Positions 9,024 through 16,668 of a stretch of DNA of 64,000 nucleotides are shown one piece after another. The DNA is from Clostridiales bacterium (GTDB lineage: Bacteria; Bacillota; Clostridia; Christensenellales; Borkfalkiaceae). Under the pieces are notes generated by a model, which saw nothing but the letters and a program-made list of their open reading frames with translations, ran no database searches and was not told the origin of the DNA. Each line of letters opens with the position of its first letter. Within the stretch, counting starts at the first letter, position 1. The stretch lies in NCBI GenBank assembly GCA_015071005.1, contig SVIG01000005.1:1-64000 (forward strand). Reading direction: 5' to 3'. The position numbers were made by a program, and so were the translations under genes.

Positions 9024-10094
9024 TTATTCTTCCGATGAAGCAAGCATCGCTTCTCTATCGGCGATGGCAAGAGCTTCCACCATCGAATCAATATCCCCCG
9101 TCATAAAGGCGTCGAGATTGTATTGACTTAACCCGATTCTATGATCAGTCACGCGGCTTTGCGGGAAATTATAAGTGCGGATTCTCTCGCTTCTATCCCC
9201 CGAGCCGACCATACTACGACGGCTGTCCTCTCTTGCCTTCGCGTTTTGACCATTATAGAAATCGTATACGCGCGAGCGCAATACCTTGAATGCTCTTTCC
9301 TTATTTTTAAGCTGCGAGCGCTCGTCTTGGCAGGTAACCACAATCCCCGTCGGGAAATGGGTGATGCGAACCGCCGAAGCAACTTTATTGACGTTTTGAC
9401 CGCCTGCGCCGCCCGAATGGAAAATGTCGATTCGAATATCCTTATCGTTGATTTCCACTTCCACCTCTTCCGCTTCGGGAAGAACGGCTACGGTCGCCGC
9501 CGACGTGTGAATTCTACCCTGAGTCTCGGTAGCAGGTACGCGTTGAACGCGGTGTACGCCGCTTTCATATTTCAATAATTTATACGCACCCGTACCCTTC
9601 ACGTTATAGATGGCTTCCTTCATGCCGCCAAGCTCGGTGGCGTTGACGTCCATTTCTTCCACCTTCAAACGGTGGTTTGCGCAATAGTTTAGATACATTC
9701 TGCAAAGCTCGGCGGCAAACAGCGCCGCTTCTTCGCCGCCCGTACCTGCACGCACTTCCAAAATACAGCTTCTTTCGTCGTTTTTGTCCTTGGGCAAAAG
9801 CAGGATTTTCAGCTCGTTGACAAGCTCAGGCAAGCGCTCTTTACAAGCGTACCCTTCGTCCAAGAGCATCTTCTTCATTTCCCCGTCCGTTTCGATTTCC
9901 GCGAGCTCGAACGCGTCGTTCATCTGTCGCTCGCACTCCAAATATTCGGTGTATTTTTCCACCGTTTCGGTAAGGTCGGATTGCTCCTTGGAATACTTCT
10001 GCCAAGTACCCATGTCCGCGATGACGTCGTTATCCGCTAACTTTTCGGATAAAAATTCATAACGTTTTTTGATATCGTCGAGTTTTTTCAGCAT
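9024..10094 (-). CDS. prfA: Peptide chain release factor 1
   Basis: Recognises UAA and UAG stop codons and triggers peptide release. About 356 residues. The GGQ catalytic loop is in SGGAGGQNVNK, and the stop-codon-reading PxT tripeptide is in RVPATETQGR. Start at 10094 (MLKKLDDIKKRYEFL) rather than the ORF-track start 8 residues upstream, with GGAAGAAGG before it. It follows the DUF1385-PrmC fusion, whose PrmC part methylates the GGQ glutamine of this very protein; the two are very likely co-transcribed with rpmE. Confidence 0.97.
   Translation of the reverse strand: MLKKLDDIKKRYEFLSEKLADNDVIADMGTWQKYSKEQSDLTETVEKYTEYLECERQMNDAFELAEIETDGEMKKMLLDEGYACKERLPELVNELKILLLPKDKNDERSCILEVRAGTGGEEAALFAAELCRMYLNYCANHRLKVEEMDVNATELGGMKEAIYNVKGTGAYKLLKYESGVHRVQRVPATETQGRIHTSAATVAVLPEAEEVEVEINDKDIRIDIFHSGGAGGQNVNKVASAVRITHFPTGIVVTCQDERSQLKNKERAFKVLRSRVYDFYNGQNAKAREDSRRSMVGSGDRSERIRTYNFPQSRVTDHRIGLSQYNLDAFMTGDIDSMVEALAIADREAMLASSEE
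9532..9550 (+). repeat. Dispersed motif copy within prfA
   Basis: GCAGGTACGCGTTGAACGC, antisense to the codons for QRVPAT, a conserved RF1 segment. This copy may therefore be due to the protein sequence. Confidence 0.4.
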
Positions 10095-10145
10095 ACCTTC
10101 TTCCTTTTTTGAAAACACGCCCGAAAAATTCGGGCGTAGCTTTGT

Positions 10146-11984
10146 TTATAAAACGATTTTTACGTAACGGTCGATGCCGTTGAAATCGCGCACAACCATC
10201 GAATACGCAACGCCCTTGAACATCTTCACAACGTCTTGCGCTTCGCCTGCGCCCACTTCCATAATCAGCATACCGCCGCGATTGAGATATTTTCCTGCTT
10301 CCGCCGCGATTCGACGATAGAAATCCATACCGTCTTCCCCACCGTCCAACGCCAAGCGCGGTTCGTGGTCCTTTACTTCCCTTTGCAAGCCGTCAATGTC
10401 TTTCGACGGAATGTAGGGGGGATTGGTGACGATAATATCAAATCTTCCGCGAATGCGCGTGAACATATCCGATTGGATAAAGAGTACGTCCGCGTCGTTT
10501 GCCGCGGCGTTTTCTTTGGCAAGCGCAAGCGCGTCTTCGCTGATATCCACCGCCGTCACCTTCGCTTTCCTACCGTACTTTTCGAGTTCCTTGTACACGG
10601 CGATCGCGATTGCGCCGCTACCCGTACACATATCGAGAATATTATACTCTTCTTCCGCCGCCGCCACGACCATCATAGCAAGCTCTTCCGTTTCCGGACG
10701 GGGAATGAGTACTCTCTCGTCCACTTTAATCTTATAGCCGCAAAAATCCGCGTCCCCGATGATATACCAAAGGGGTCTGCCCGTCAAGCGCTCGTCCGCG
10801 ATACGGATAATCTCGCCCGCCTGCGACTTATTCAAAATATGCTCTTCTTTGGAAACTTCGCTCTTGGGAATATCGAGCGTCAAAGAGAAAATCCATTCCG
10901 CTTCGTCTTCTTCGATATTTTGCGAAGCAAAACGACGCTTGGTGTTTGCGAGCAGGGTGGACATTTTTCCCGAAGTGACAAAGACCTTTTCGGGAATCGT
11001 CGGATCGGCATCCATCGCCAAAACGGTGTTAAAAGCGGTGATTGCGCATTCGATCATTTTATCTTCCGGCTCACGCGTAGTCAATCTTTGCAAAAGGAGT
11101 CCAGGGAGCTTGAAAATGAAGAAAATGGGATTTTTCGTCTTCGAGAGCAAGCGTAAAATTTCATAGGAAACGCCTGCAACGACGGGCAACATCAAAATTT
11201 TAAGTCCAAAACGGATTAAACCGTTCAATTTACCGCTATCCACGTACAGCCAACGCGCCACTACGACGTTGACGAGCGAGAACACGATAATGCTCACAAT
11301 CATGACCAAGAATAAAAAGGTCGTGCCGCAACGATCATGCACGCGGGAACAGCCGCGCACGTTTTCCACCGTCAGCTCCTTGCCCTGTTCGTGGCAAGTG
11401 ATGGTTTTGTGTTCCGCGCCGTGGTACATAAAGACTCGTTTGAGGGAAGGTATCAAGGAAATCAGCAAAATGTACGCGATAAAAATCGCCAAGCGAATGC
11501 CGCCTTCGATTAGGTTAAACCATACCCCTTCCATACCTGCCGACGTCTTATCAAAAGGAAGAAAGCCCGTGATAAACTGCGGCAATGCAATAAAGATGAC
11601 GAGTGCAAGCACGATACCGAGTATTCCTGAAATCGTGTTCATAATGCCGCCGATATCGATTTTATGCTTTTCTTTAAGCCATTGCTCCGCTTTCGTTTGC
11701 TCCTCTTCGTCGTCTTCCATCGCAACGTCCGCGCTTCGCATCAGGATACGATACCCGTCCACGAGCGAGGTGACGAAATTGACCACGCCGCGGATAAACG
11801 GGAATTTCGTGATTTTCTTCCGCTGTTCGGGAGGCTTTAAGCGTTCGGATTCGATTTGAATCTTCCCTTCGGGATCGCGAACTGCCGTCGCCATCGCGCG
11901 CCTACCGCGCATCATTACCCCTTCCATGACCGCTTGACCGCCAATGTAGGTGCAATTCAGTTTTTGTTTCTTTTCTTTTTTCAT
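10146..11984 (-). CDS. prmC: Fusion of DUF1385 membrane protein and release-factor glutamine methyltransferase PrmC
   Basis: 612 residues. Residues 1 to about 310 are a DUF1385 protein: GGQAVMEGVMMRG at the start, several membrane segments, and MYHGAEHKTITCHEQG with a possible metal site. Residues about 325-612 are PrmC, with an N-terminal helical part, ILDMCTGSGAIAIAVYKE (SAM binding) and the NPPY motif (IVTNPPYIPSKD). PrmC methylates Gln of the GGQ motif in release factors; prfA is the next gene. In many Bacillota these two proteins are separate neighbours between rpmE and prfA, so here adjacent genes seem to have fused in frame. No internal stop or frame break is visible. Confidence 0.9.
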   Translation of the reverse strand: MKKEKKQKLNCTYIGGQAVMEGVMMRGRRAMATAVRDPEGKIQIESERLKPPEQRKKITKFPFIRGVVNFVTSLVDGYRILMRSADVAMEDDEEEQTKAEQWLKEKHKIDIGGIMNTISGILGIVLALVIFIALPQFITGFLPFDKTSAGMEGVWFNLIEGGIRLAIFIAYILLISLIPSLKRVFMYHGAEHKTITCHEQGKELTVENVRGCSRVHDRCGTTFLFLVMIVSIIVFSLVNVVVARWLYVDSGKLNGLIRFGLKILMLPVVAGVSYEILRLLSKTKNPIFFIFKLPGLLLQRLTTREPEDKMIECAITAFNTVLAMDADPTIPEKVFVTSGKMSTLLANTKRRFASQNIEEDEAEWIFSLTLDIPKSEVSKEEHILNKSQAGEIIRIADERLTGRPLWYIIGDADFCGYKIKVDERVLIPRPETEELAMMVVAAAEEEYNILDMCTGSGAIAIAVYKELEKYGRKAKVTAVDISEDALALAKENAAANDADVLFIQSDMFTRIRGRFDIIVTNPPYIPSKDIDGLQREVKDHEPRLALDGGEDGMDFYRRIAAEAGKYLNRGGMLIMEVGAGEAQDVVKMFKGVAYSMVVRDFNGIDRYVKIVL

Positions 11985-12011
11985 ATTCCTTTGCCGTTTT
12001 TACAAAAGTTT

Positions 12012-12058
12012 CTTCTTCTTTTTTGCGGGGGAACAAAACCCCCGCAAAAAAGAAGAAG
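12012..12058. repeat. Perfect 20-bp inverted repeat after rpmE
   Basis: CTTCTTCTTTTTTGCGGGGG, 7-nt loop, then its exact complement. Both strands carry A/T runs inside the stem, so it may act as a bidirectional terminator between rpmE and the fusion gene or as a processing site. Confidence 0.8.
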
Positions 12059-12082
12059 GCTTTAAGACTATGTCCTAAAGCC
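12058..12082 (-). terminator. Terminator or attenuator after rpmE
   Basis: GGCTTTA-loop-TAAAGCC on the minus strand followed by TTCTTCTTTTTT. Confidence 0.65.
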
Positions 12083-12094
12083 CCGTTTTACCAA

Positions 12095-12298
12095 TTAAAG
12101 ACCATATCTCTTTTTGAACTTATCGACACGTCCACCGGTATCAACCAACTTTTGCTTGCCCGTGAAGAAAGGATGGCAATTGCTGCAAATATCTACTTTC
12201 ATAACGTCGCCGTCTTTCGTCGTACCGGTCTTAAAAGTAGCTCCACAAGCGCAAGTTACAGTTACTTCGTGATATTTGGGATGAATATCTGCTTTCAT
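12095..12298 (-). CDS. rpmE: Ribosomal protein bL31 (zinc-binding type)
   Basis: 67 residues. Contains CAC near residue 16 and CSNC near residue 37, the cysteine set of the zinc-containing L31 form, and the family's C-terminal [13 protein letters not shown]. Preceded by GAGGT and a TTGACG-17-TATAAT promoter. Its position before prmC and prfA is conserved in Bacillota. Confidence 0.96.
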   Translation of the reverse strand: MKADIHPKYHEVTVTCACGATFKTGTTKDGDVMKVDICSNCHPFFTGKQKLVDTGGRVDKFKKRYGL

Positions 12299-12332
12299 TG
12301 TATTTACCTCGCTATTTTTCTTATGCTAACCA

Positions 12333-12361
12333 ATTATACCGCTTTTTTTTCTACTCGTCAA
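12333..12361 (-). promoter_or_regulatory. Promoter of rpmE
   Basis: On the minus strand TTGACG - 17 bp - TATAAT, about 35 nt before rpmE. Confidence 0.7.
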
Positions 12362-12390
12362 CTGTTTTTACACGAAATTAAAAAAAATAG

Positions 12391-12419
12391 TTGCAAATTT
12401 CACAAAAATAGGTTATACT
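12391..12419 (+). promoter_or_regulatory. Promoter of the MDR oxidoreductase gene
   Basis: TTGCAA - 17 bp - TATACT, 64 nt before the ATG. Confidence 0.65.
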
Positions 12420-12483
12420 TATTATACGCGTTTGTTGCGCACATATTCGCGCGATAACAAAAATATATTAAATTAGGATTTTT

Positions 12484-13482
12484 ATGAAAGCCTGGCAATT
12501 AGCTTATCCCCACAATTTACAGCACGTCACCACGCCTGATTTGAAACGTACCGACGATACAGTCAAGGTCAAGGTCACCAAAGCGCTCTTAACCGAAACG
12601 GACGTTGCCGTCTACTGCGGCGCGCTCAAAGTGAAAGCGCCCTTTATCCCCGGCCGTTTTGCGATCGGTCAAGTCACCGAAGCGAATGAGGACTCCTTCG
12701 TTAAAAAGGGCGAAAGAGTGTATCTTGCGAGCGTGACCGAAGACGAATGCGCGCCCGACGGTTTGCGGATCGCAGGCGAAACGACGGATGGTTTTTACCG
12801 CGATTTCGTGCTTGCCGGCATAGATGACGTCTATCCCTTGCCCGCGTCTGTCACCGACGAAGCGGCGTTCTTGATCGACGCGATTGCGCTTGCGGAGCAT
12901 ATCGTTGACGAAATGCACGTGGAAGTGGGGCAGCATATTTTGGTGCTTGGCGGCGGTTTGTACGGCAATATCCTTTGTCAAATCTTGATTTACCACCGTG
13001 CAGTACCCATTTTGGCAGACAACAACGCCGAACGGCTTGCTCGCGCGAAGCGTAGCGGTATCTATTACACCTTCCCCAACGACGAAACGTTGAAAAATAA
13101 CGTCATCGCCGCGACGGGCGGTAAGCTCGCCGACGGGGCGGTATACCTCGCCTTTTCCAATCGCTGCGAGCCTTCCGTACTCTTTCCCTTGGTGAAACGC
13201 GACGCGTACGTTTCCTTCTGCGCGCTTACGGGCAAACCCCTGCACGTCAATCTTGAGTATGCTATCAAGAACAACGTCAAAATTAAGGGTATTAGCGAAA
13301 GCCGCGAATTCGTGTCAACCGCGATCAACCTTTTGGCAAATAAAGCGGTCAATTTCTCGGAGTTCTCGTTCAAGAGCTCGCGCGAAGAAGATTTGCCCAA
13401 ACTCTTGGAAGAGTATTCGCAAATTTACAGCAGCGGCGCATACCTGCCCGAGCAATTCGAAGTCATTAAATTTATATTCTAA
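12484..13482 (+). CDS. Medium-chain dehydrogenase/reductase family protein
   Basis: 332 residues with a GroES-like N-terminal half and a Rossmann half (ILVLGGGLYGNILCQIL). The overall course (LTETDVAVYCG, FIPGRFAIGQV, GETTDGFYRDFVLA) is that of zinc-type alcohol/sorbitol dehydrogenases. However, the usual catalytic Cys and the GHE zinc ligands are replaced (TETDVAVYCG, PGRFAIGQV), and the four-Cys structural zinc loop is absent. It may thus use another chemistry or be a degenerate member. Substrate unknown. Confidence 0.75.
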   Translation: MKAWQLAYPHNLQHVTTPDLKRTDDTVKVKVTKALLTETDVAVYCGALKVKAPFIPGRFAIGQVTEANEDSFVKKGERVYLASVTEDECAPDGLRIAGETTDGFYRDFVLAGIDDVYPLPASVTDEAAFLIDAIALAEHIVDEMHVEVGQHILVLGGGLYGNILCQILIYHRAVPILADNNAERLARAKRSGIYYTFPNDETLKNNVIAATGGKLADGAVYLAFSNRCEPSVLFPLVKRDAYVSFCALTGKPLHVNLEYAIKNNVKIKGISESREFVSTAINLLANKAVNFSEFSFKSSREEDLPKLLEEYSQIYSSGAYLPEQFEVIKFIF

Positions 13483-13491
13483 CTTTAACGC

Positions 13492-13509
13492 AGCTCCCTA
13501 AAGGGAGCT
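13492..13509 (+). terminator. Hairpin after the MDR gene
   Basis: AGCTCCCT-AA-AGGGAGCT, an 8-bp stem without a clear T-run, so termination is uncertain and the phosphoesterase downstream may be co-transcribed. Confidence 0.4.
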
Positions 13510-13542
13510 CGCAGTTTATATTCAAGCTTTTATAGGTGTTTT

Positions 13543-14091
13543 ATGAAAATTATTTTTGCATCCGATATCCACGGCTCGGCGCATTGGGTAAAAGAGCTTT
13601 TAGACGTATTCCATCACGAAAATGCGGACAAGCTCGTCCTTTTGGGCGACCTTCTCTATCACGGACCGAGAAACGATTTCCCCGACGATTACTCGCCGAA
13701 AAAGGTTTTTACTATGCTCAACGAAATCAAGGATAAAATCCTTTGCGTGCGCGGAAATTGCGATAGCGAAGTCGATCAAATGGTGCTTGAATTCCCCATT
13801 CTTGCCGACTACGCGCTCCTTTCTGCAAAAGGCAAAACTCTCTTTTTGACCCACGGGCATTTGTTCGACGAGCAAAATCCGCCCCTTTTGCAAAAAGGGG
13901 ATATCCTTTTCAACGGACATTTCCATACCCCTTGCTGCAAGGAAATGGAAAACGGCGCAATTTACGCAAACTGCGGCTCCGTCGCGCTCCCCAAACCCGA
14001 TACGCCCCATTCCTATATCCTTCTTGATAACGATATTCTCTATTGGAAGGACCTTGAAACGGGCGGTATCTTTGATTGCTACACCCTTTGA
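13543..14091 (+). CDS. yfcE: YfcE/MJ0936-type metallophosphoesterase
   Basis: 182 residues. Calcineurin-like phosphoesterase motifs in order: SDIHG (residues 7-11), GDLLYHGPRN, RGNCD, THGH and GHFHTP. These provide the two-metal active site of the YfcE family of phosphodiesterases. The natural substrate is unknown. The ORF sits 60 nt after the MDR gene. Confidence 0.92.
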   Translation: MKIIFASDIHGSAHWVKELLDVFHHENADKLVLLGDLLYHGPRNDFPDDYSPKKVFTMLNEIKDKILCVRGNCDSEVDQMVLEFPILADYALLSAKGKTLFLTHGHLFDEQNPPLLQKGDILFNGHFHTPCCKEMENGAIYANCGSVALPKPDTPHSYILLDNDILYWKDLETGGIFDCYTL

Positions 14092-14276
14092 ACTCGTACA
14101 TGGGTGGGGTGTTTTGAAAAATCCCCACTTCTGATAGAAAATTTAGCTGTCCTTTACGTAAGGCGGCTTTTCTTTCTTTTTACAAGAATTATTTATCGAT
14201 TTTACCGCTCGATTACTTGACTATTATCATAAAATATGATAATATATTTTCTAACCAATAAAAGGAGTGAGAGAAT

Positions 14277-15650
14277 ATGAAAAAAGAAATTCCCTATAAA
14301 ATTTATCTTGACGAATCGGAACTCCCGAAATATTGGCTGAATTTGCGCGCTTTTATGGATAAGAAACCCGCGCCGCTTTTGAACCCGAAGACCTTGAACC
14401 CCATGACGGCAGAAGAACTTTCGAGTGTTTTTTGCGCGGAACTTGCCCGTCAGGAAGTCGACGATACGACGAAGTATATCGAGATTCCAACGGAAGTGCG
14501 CGATTTCTATAAAATGTACCGCCCTGCCCCCCTCATTCGCGCGTATTGCTTGGAAAAAGTCCTCGATACCCCCGCGCATATTTATTATAAATTTGAAGGA
14601 AACAACACGTCAGGCTCGCACAAGCTCAATTCCGCTATTGCGCAAGCGTACTACGCGAAAGAACAGGGCTTGAAGGGCGTCACGACGGAAACGGGCGCAG
14701 GACAATGGGGTACTGCCCTTTCCATGGCTTGCTCCTATTTTGGTTTGGACTGCAATGTGTACATGGTCAAGGTTTCCTACGAACAAAAGCCCTTCCGCAG
14801 AGAAGTAATGCGCACGTACGGCGCGACGGTCACCCCGTCCCCGTCCATGACCACGGAAGTAGGCAGAAAAATCAACGAAGAATTCCCCGGTACGGGCGGT
14901 TCGCTCGGCTGCGCGATTTCCGAAGCGGTGGAAGCGGCGTCAAATAAAGACGGTTATCGCTACGCGCTCGGCAGCGTACTCAATCAAGTGCTTTTGCATC
15001 AATCGGTGATCGGTTTGGAAACGAAAACCGCGCTCGATAAGTACGGCGTGAAAGCGGATATTATCATTGGTTGCGCAGGCGGCGGCTCGAACCTTGGCGG
15101 TTTGATTGCGCCCTTTATGGCGGAACAAGTGGAAGGCAAAGCAAACTATCGCTTTATTGCGGTGGAACCTGCTTCCTGCCCTACGCTTACGCGCGGCAAG
15201 TATGCGTACGACTATTGCGATACGGGTAAGGTTTGCCCCCTTGCGAAAATGTATACGCTTGGCTCGGGCTTTATCCCTTCGGCAAGCCACGCTGGCGGAC
15301 TTCGCTATCACGGCATGACGAGTACCCTTTCCGAGTTGTACGATCAAGGCTTAATGGAAGCGCGCTCGGTAGAGCAAACAAAGGTGTTTGAAGCGGCGGA
15401 ATATTTCGCGAGAATTGAAGGTATTTTGCCTGCGCCCGAATCGGCGCATGCCATCCGCGTAGCCATCGACGAAGCGCTCAAATGCAAGGAAACGGGCGAG
15501 CATAAGAATATAGTATTCGGCTTGACGGGTACGGGCTATTTCGATATGATGAGCTACGAAAAATTCCACGACGGAAAGATGAGCGACTATATTCCTTCCG
15601 ACGAAGAACTCCAAAAAGGCTTCGCAGGCTTACCCGATTTGAAACTCTAA
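14277..15650 (+). CDS. trpB: TrpB2-type tryptophan synthase beta subunit
   Basis: 457 residues, the longer TrpB2 class. PLP lysine in EGNNTSGSHKLNSA; TTETGAGQWGTALSMAC and GCAGGGSNLGG (phosphate loop) are clear. TrpB2 enzymes condense serine with indole, often without the TrpA partner. No other trp gene is nearby, so it probably salvages indole or works with a distant TrpA. Good ribosome binding site (AAAGGAGTGAG). Confidence 0.93.
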   Translation: MKKEIPYKIYLDESELPKYWLNLRAFMDKKPAPLLNPKTLNPMTAEELSSVFCAELARQEVDDTTKYIEIPTEVRDFYKMYRPAPLIRAYCLEKVLDTPAHIYYKFEGNNTSGSHKLNSAIAQAYYAKEQGLKGVTTETGAGQWGTALSMACSYFGLDCNVYMVKVSYEQKPFRREVMRTYGATVTPSPSMTTEVGRKINEEFPGTGGSLGCAISEAVEAASNKDGYRYALGSVLNQVLLHQSVIGLETKTALDKYGVKADIIIGCAGGGSNLGGLIAPFMAEQVEGKANYRFIAVEPASCPTLTRGKYAYDYCDTGKVCPLAKMYTLGSGFIPSASHAGGLRYHGMTSTLSELYDQGLMEARSVEQTKVFEAAEYFARIEGILPAPESAHAIRVAIDEALKCKETGEHKNIVFGLTGTGYFDMMSYEKFHDGKMSDYIPSDEELQKGFAGLPDLKL

Positions 15651-15664
15651 AAACCGACCATTTG

Positions 15665-15699
15665 AAAGGCGTTTGCAAGAAATTGCAAACGCCTTTTTT
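15665..15699 (+). terminator. Terminator of trpB
   Basis: AAAGGCGTTTGCAA-gaaa-TTGCAAACGCCTTTTTT, a 14-bp perfect stem and T-run. Confidence 0.92.
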
Positions 15700-15975
15700 A
15701 TGCGGCTATCCACATATGTTTACAGCGTTCATTACGGACACGGCCTCGTCAAATGCGGATAGCCGCATATTTACTCCCCTACCGCACCGTCACGCGTTTT
15801 TAAGCGTTTTTTGGCGGTTTTTTGTGGGATTTGTCGTATGGGTTTCCCGATAGCTATCTCGACGCGCACGTGTGGAATTTCGGCAATTTTCGAGCGTCGA
15901 ATTTTGACGTATGCGCGTTCGGGCAAGGATAAACCTTGCCCCGTTAATTTGCATGACAAATACGTACCCAAAAAG
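15700..15975. other. Gene-poor gap with a long imperfect hairpin
   Basis: Between the trpB terminator and the mgsA terminator I see no convincing gene. It contains TGCGGCTATCC and its complement GGATAGCCGCA about 45 nt apart, and a smaller GCAAGG-ATAAA-CCTTGC hairpin. Two overlapping 66-69 aa ORFs lack ribosome binding sites. It could be a decayed gene or an unrecognised RNA. Confidence 0.4.
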
Positions 15976-16003
15976 AAAGCCGCTCTTGAAAAAGAGCGGC
16001 TTT
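15976..16003 (-). terminator. Terminator of mgsA
   Basis: On the minus strand AAAGCCGCTCTTTTTCAAGAGCGGCTTT followed by CTTTTT. Confidence 0.85.
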
Positions 16004-16016
16004 GCGTTTCACAAAT

Positions 16017-16403
16017 TTAGTTTTCCAAAAGGGTGGAGTGCATAACGTAATCCGCCGTCGCACGGTTGGTAGCAATGGGGATATCGTATACTACGGCGAT
16101 ACGAAGAAGCGCCTTTACGTCGGGATCGTGCGGCTGCGAAGAGAGCGGATCCCAAAAGAAAATCACGATGTCGATCTTCTTTTCCGCTACCTTTGCGCCG
16201 ATTTGTTGATCGCCGCCGAGCGGGCCGGATAAATAACGCTTTACAGGCAAATCCGTTGCTTCGGCGATCAAACGCGCCGTCGTACCCGTGCCGCAAAGCT
16301 CGTATTTCTCCAAAGTTGCTTTGTTCTTTAACGCCCAATTGACAATGTCTGCCTTTTTGTTGTCGTGCGCAATCAGCGCAATCGTCTTTTGTTTCTTTTT
16401 CAT
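16017..16403 (-). CDS. mgsA: Methylglyoxal synthase
   Basis: Converts dihydroxyacetone phosphate to methylglyoxal and phosphate, a bypass of lower glycolysis. 128 residues. Typical signs: IALIAHDNKKADIVNW (with the conserved His), GTGTTA phosphate site, SGPLGGDQQIGA, and FFWDPLSSQPHDPDVKALLR. Preceded by AAAGGAGTTA. Confidence 0.96.
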   Translation of the reverse strand: MKKKQKTIALIAHDNKKADIVNWALKNKATLEKYELCGTGTTARLIAEATDLPVKRYLSGPLGGDQQIGAKVAEKKIDIVIFFWDPLSSQPHDPDVKALLRIAVVYDIPIATNRATADYVMHSTLLEN

Positions 16404-16479
16404 ATTAACTCCTTTTTATGCTTTTGTTCAATTTCATTATACAAAAAATCCTCTACCTTGTCAAGTTTTTACAAAAAAA

Positions 16480-16505
16480 TTCCCCGAGCGTTGCCGCTCG
16501 GGGAA
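16480..16505 (-). terminator. Terminator of the surface protein/peptide operon
   Basis: TTCCCCGAGCG-GCAA-CGCTCGGGGAA followed by seven T on the minus strand. Confidence 0.92.
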
Positions 16506-16518
16506 TCCTTCTTTGTTA

Positions 16519-16650
16519 TTAGCCCCAATTTTCAGGGAAATCAGGCGCGTTTCCGCCGTTATCAAGGTCTGGATCCCCAGACGATGCAGTAATTACGTCA
16601 CCGTTTGCCAAAAGGATGAGTTCAATCAATAAATCTTCATATTTTTTCAT
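16519..16650 (-). CDS. 43-residue peptide downstream of the giant surface protein
   Basis: Too short for the ORF track. Sequence begins MKKYEDLLIELILLANGDV and ends ITASSGDPDLDNGGNAPDFPENWG. It has a very strong ribosome binding site (AAAGGAGGTG, 8 nt before the ATG), starts 18 nt after the surface protein stop, and is followed at once by a strong terminator, so it is almost surely translated from the same mRNA. It reminds me of short MKKYE...DVITAS(G) peptides seen in gut Bacillota whose role is unknown. An acidic, Gly/Asn/Pro-rich tail and no signal peptide or lipobox are visible. No function assigned. Confidence 0.75.
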   Translation of the reverse strand: MKKYEDLLIELILLANGDVITASSGDPDLDNGGNAPDFPENWG

Positions 16651-16668
16651 TGCTTTACACCTCCTTTA

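Noticed and set aside
15771-15971. 66-aa minus-strand ORF between trpB and mgsA
   Set aside because: TTG start without ribosome binding site, lies behind the mgsA terminator and overlaps a competing ORF on the other strand. Treated as gap sequence.
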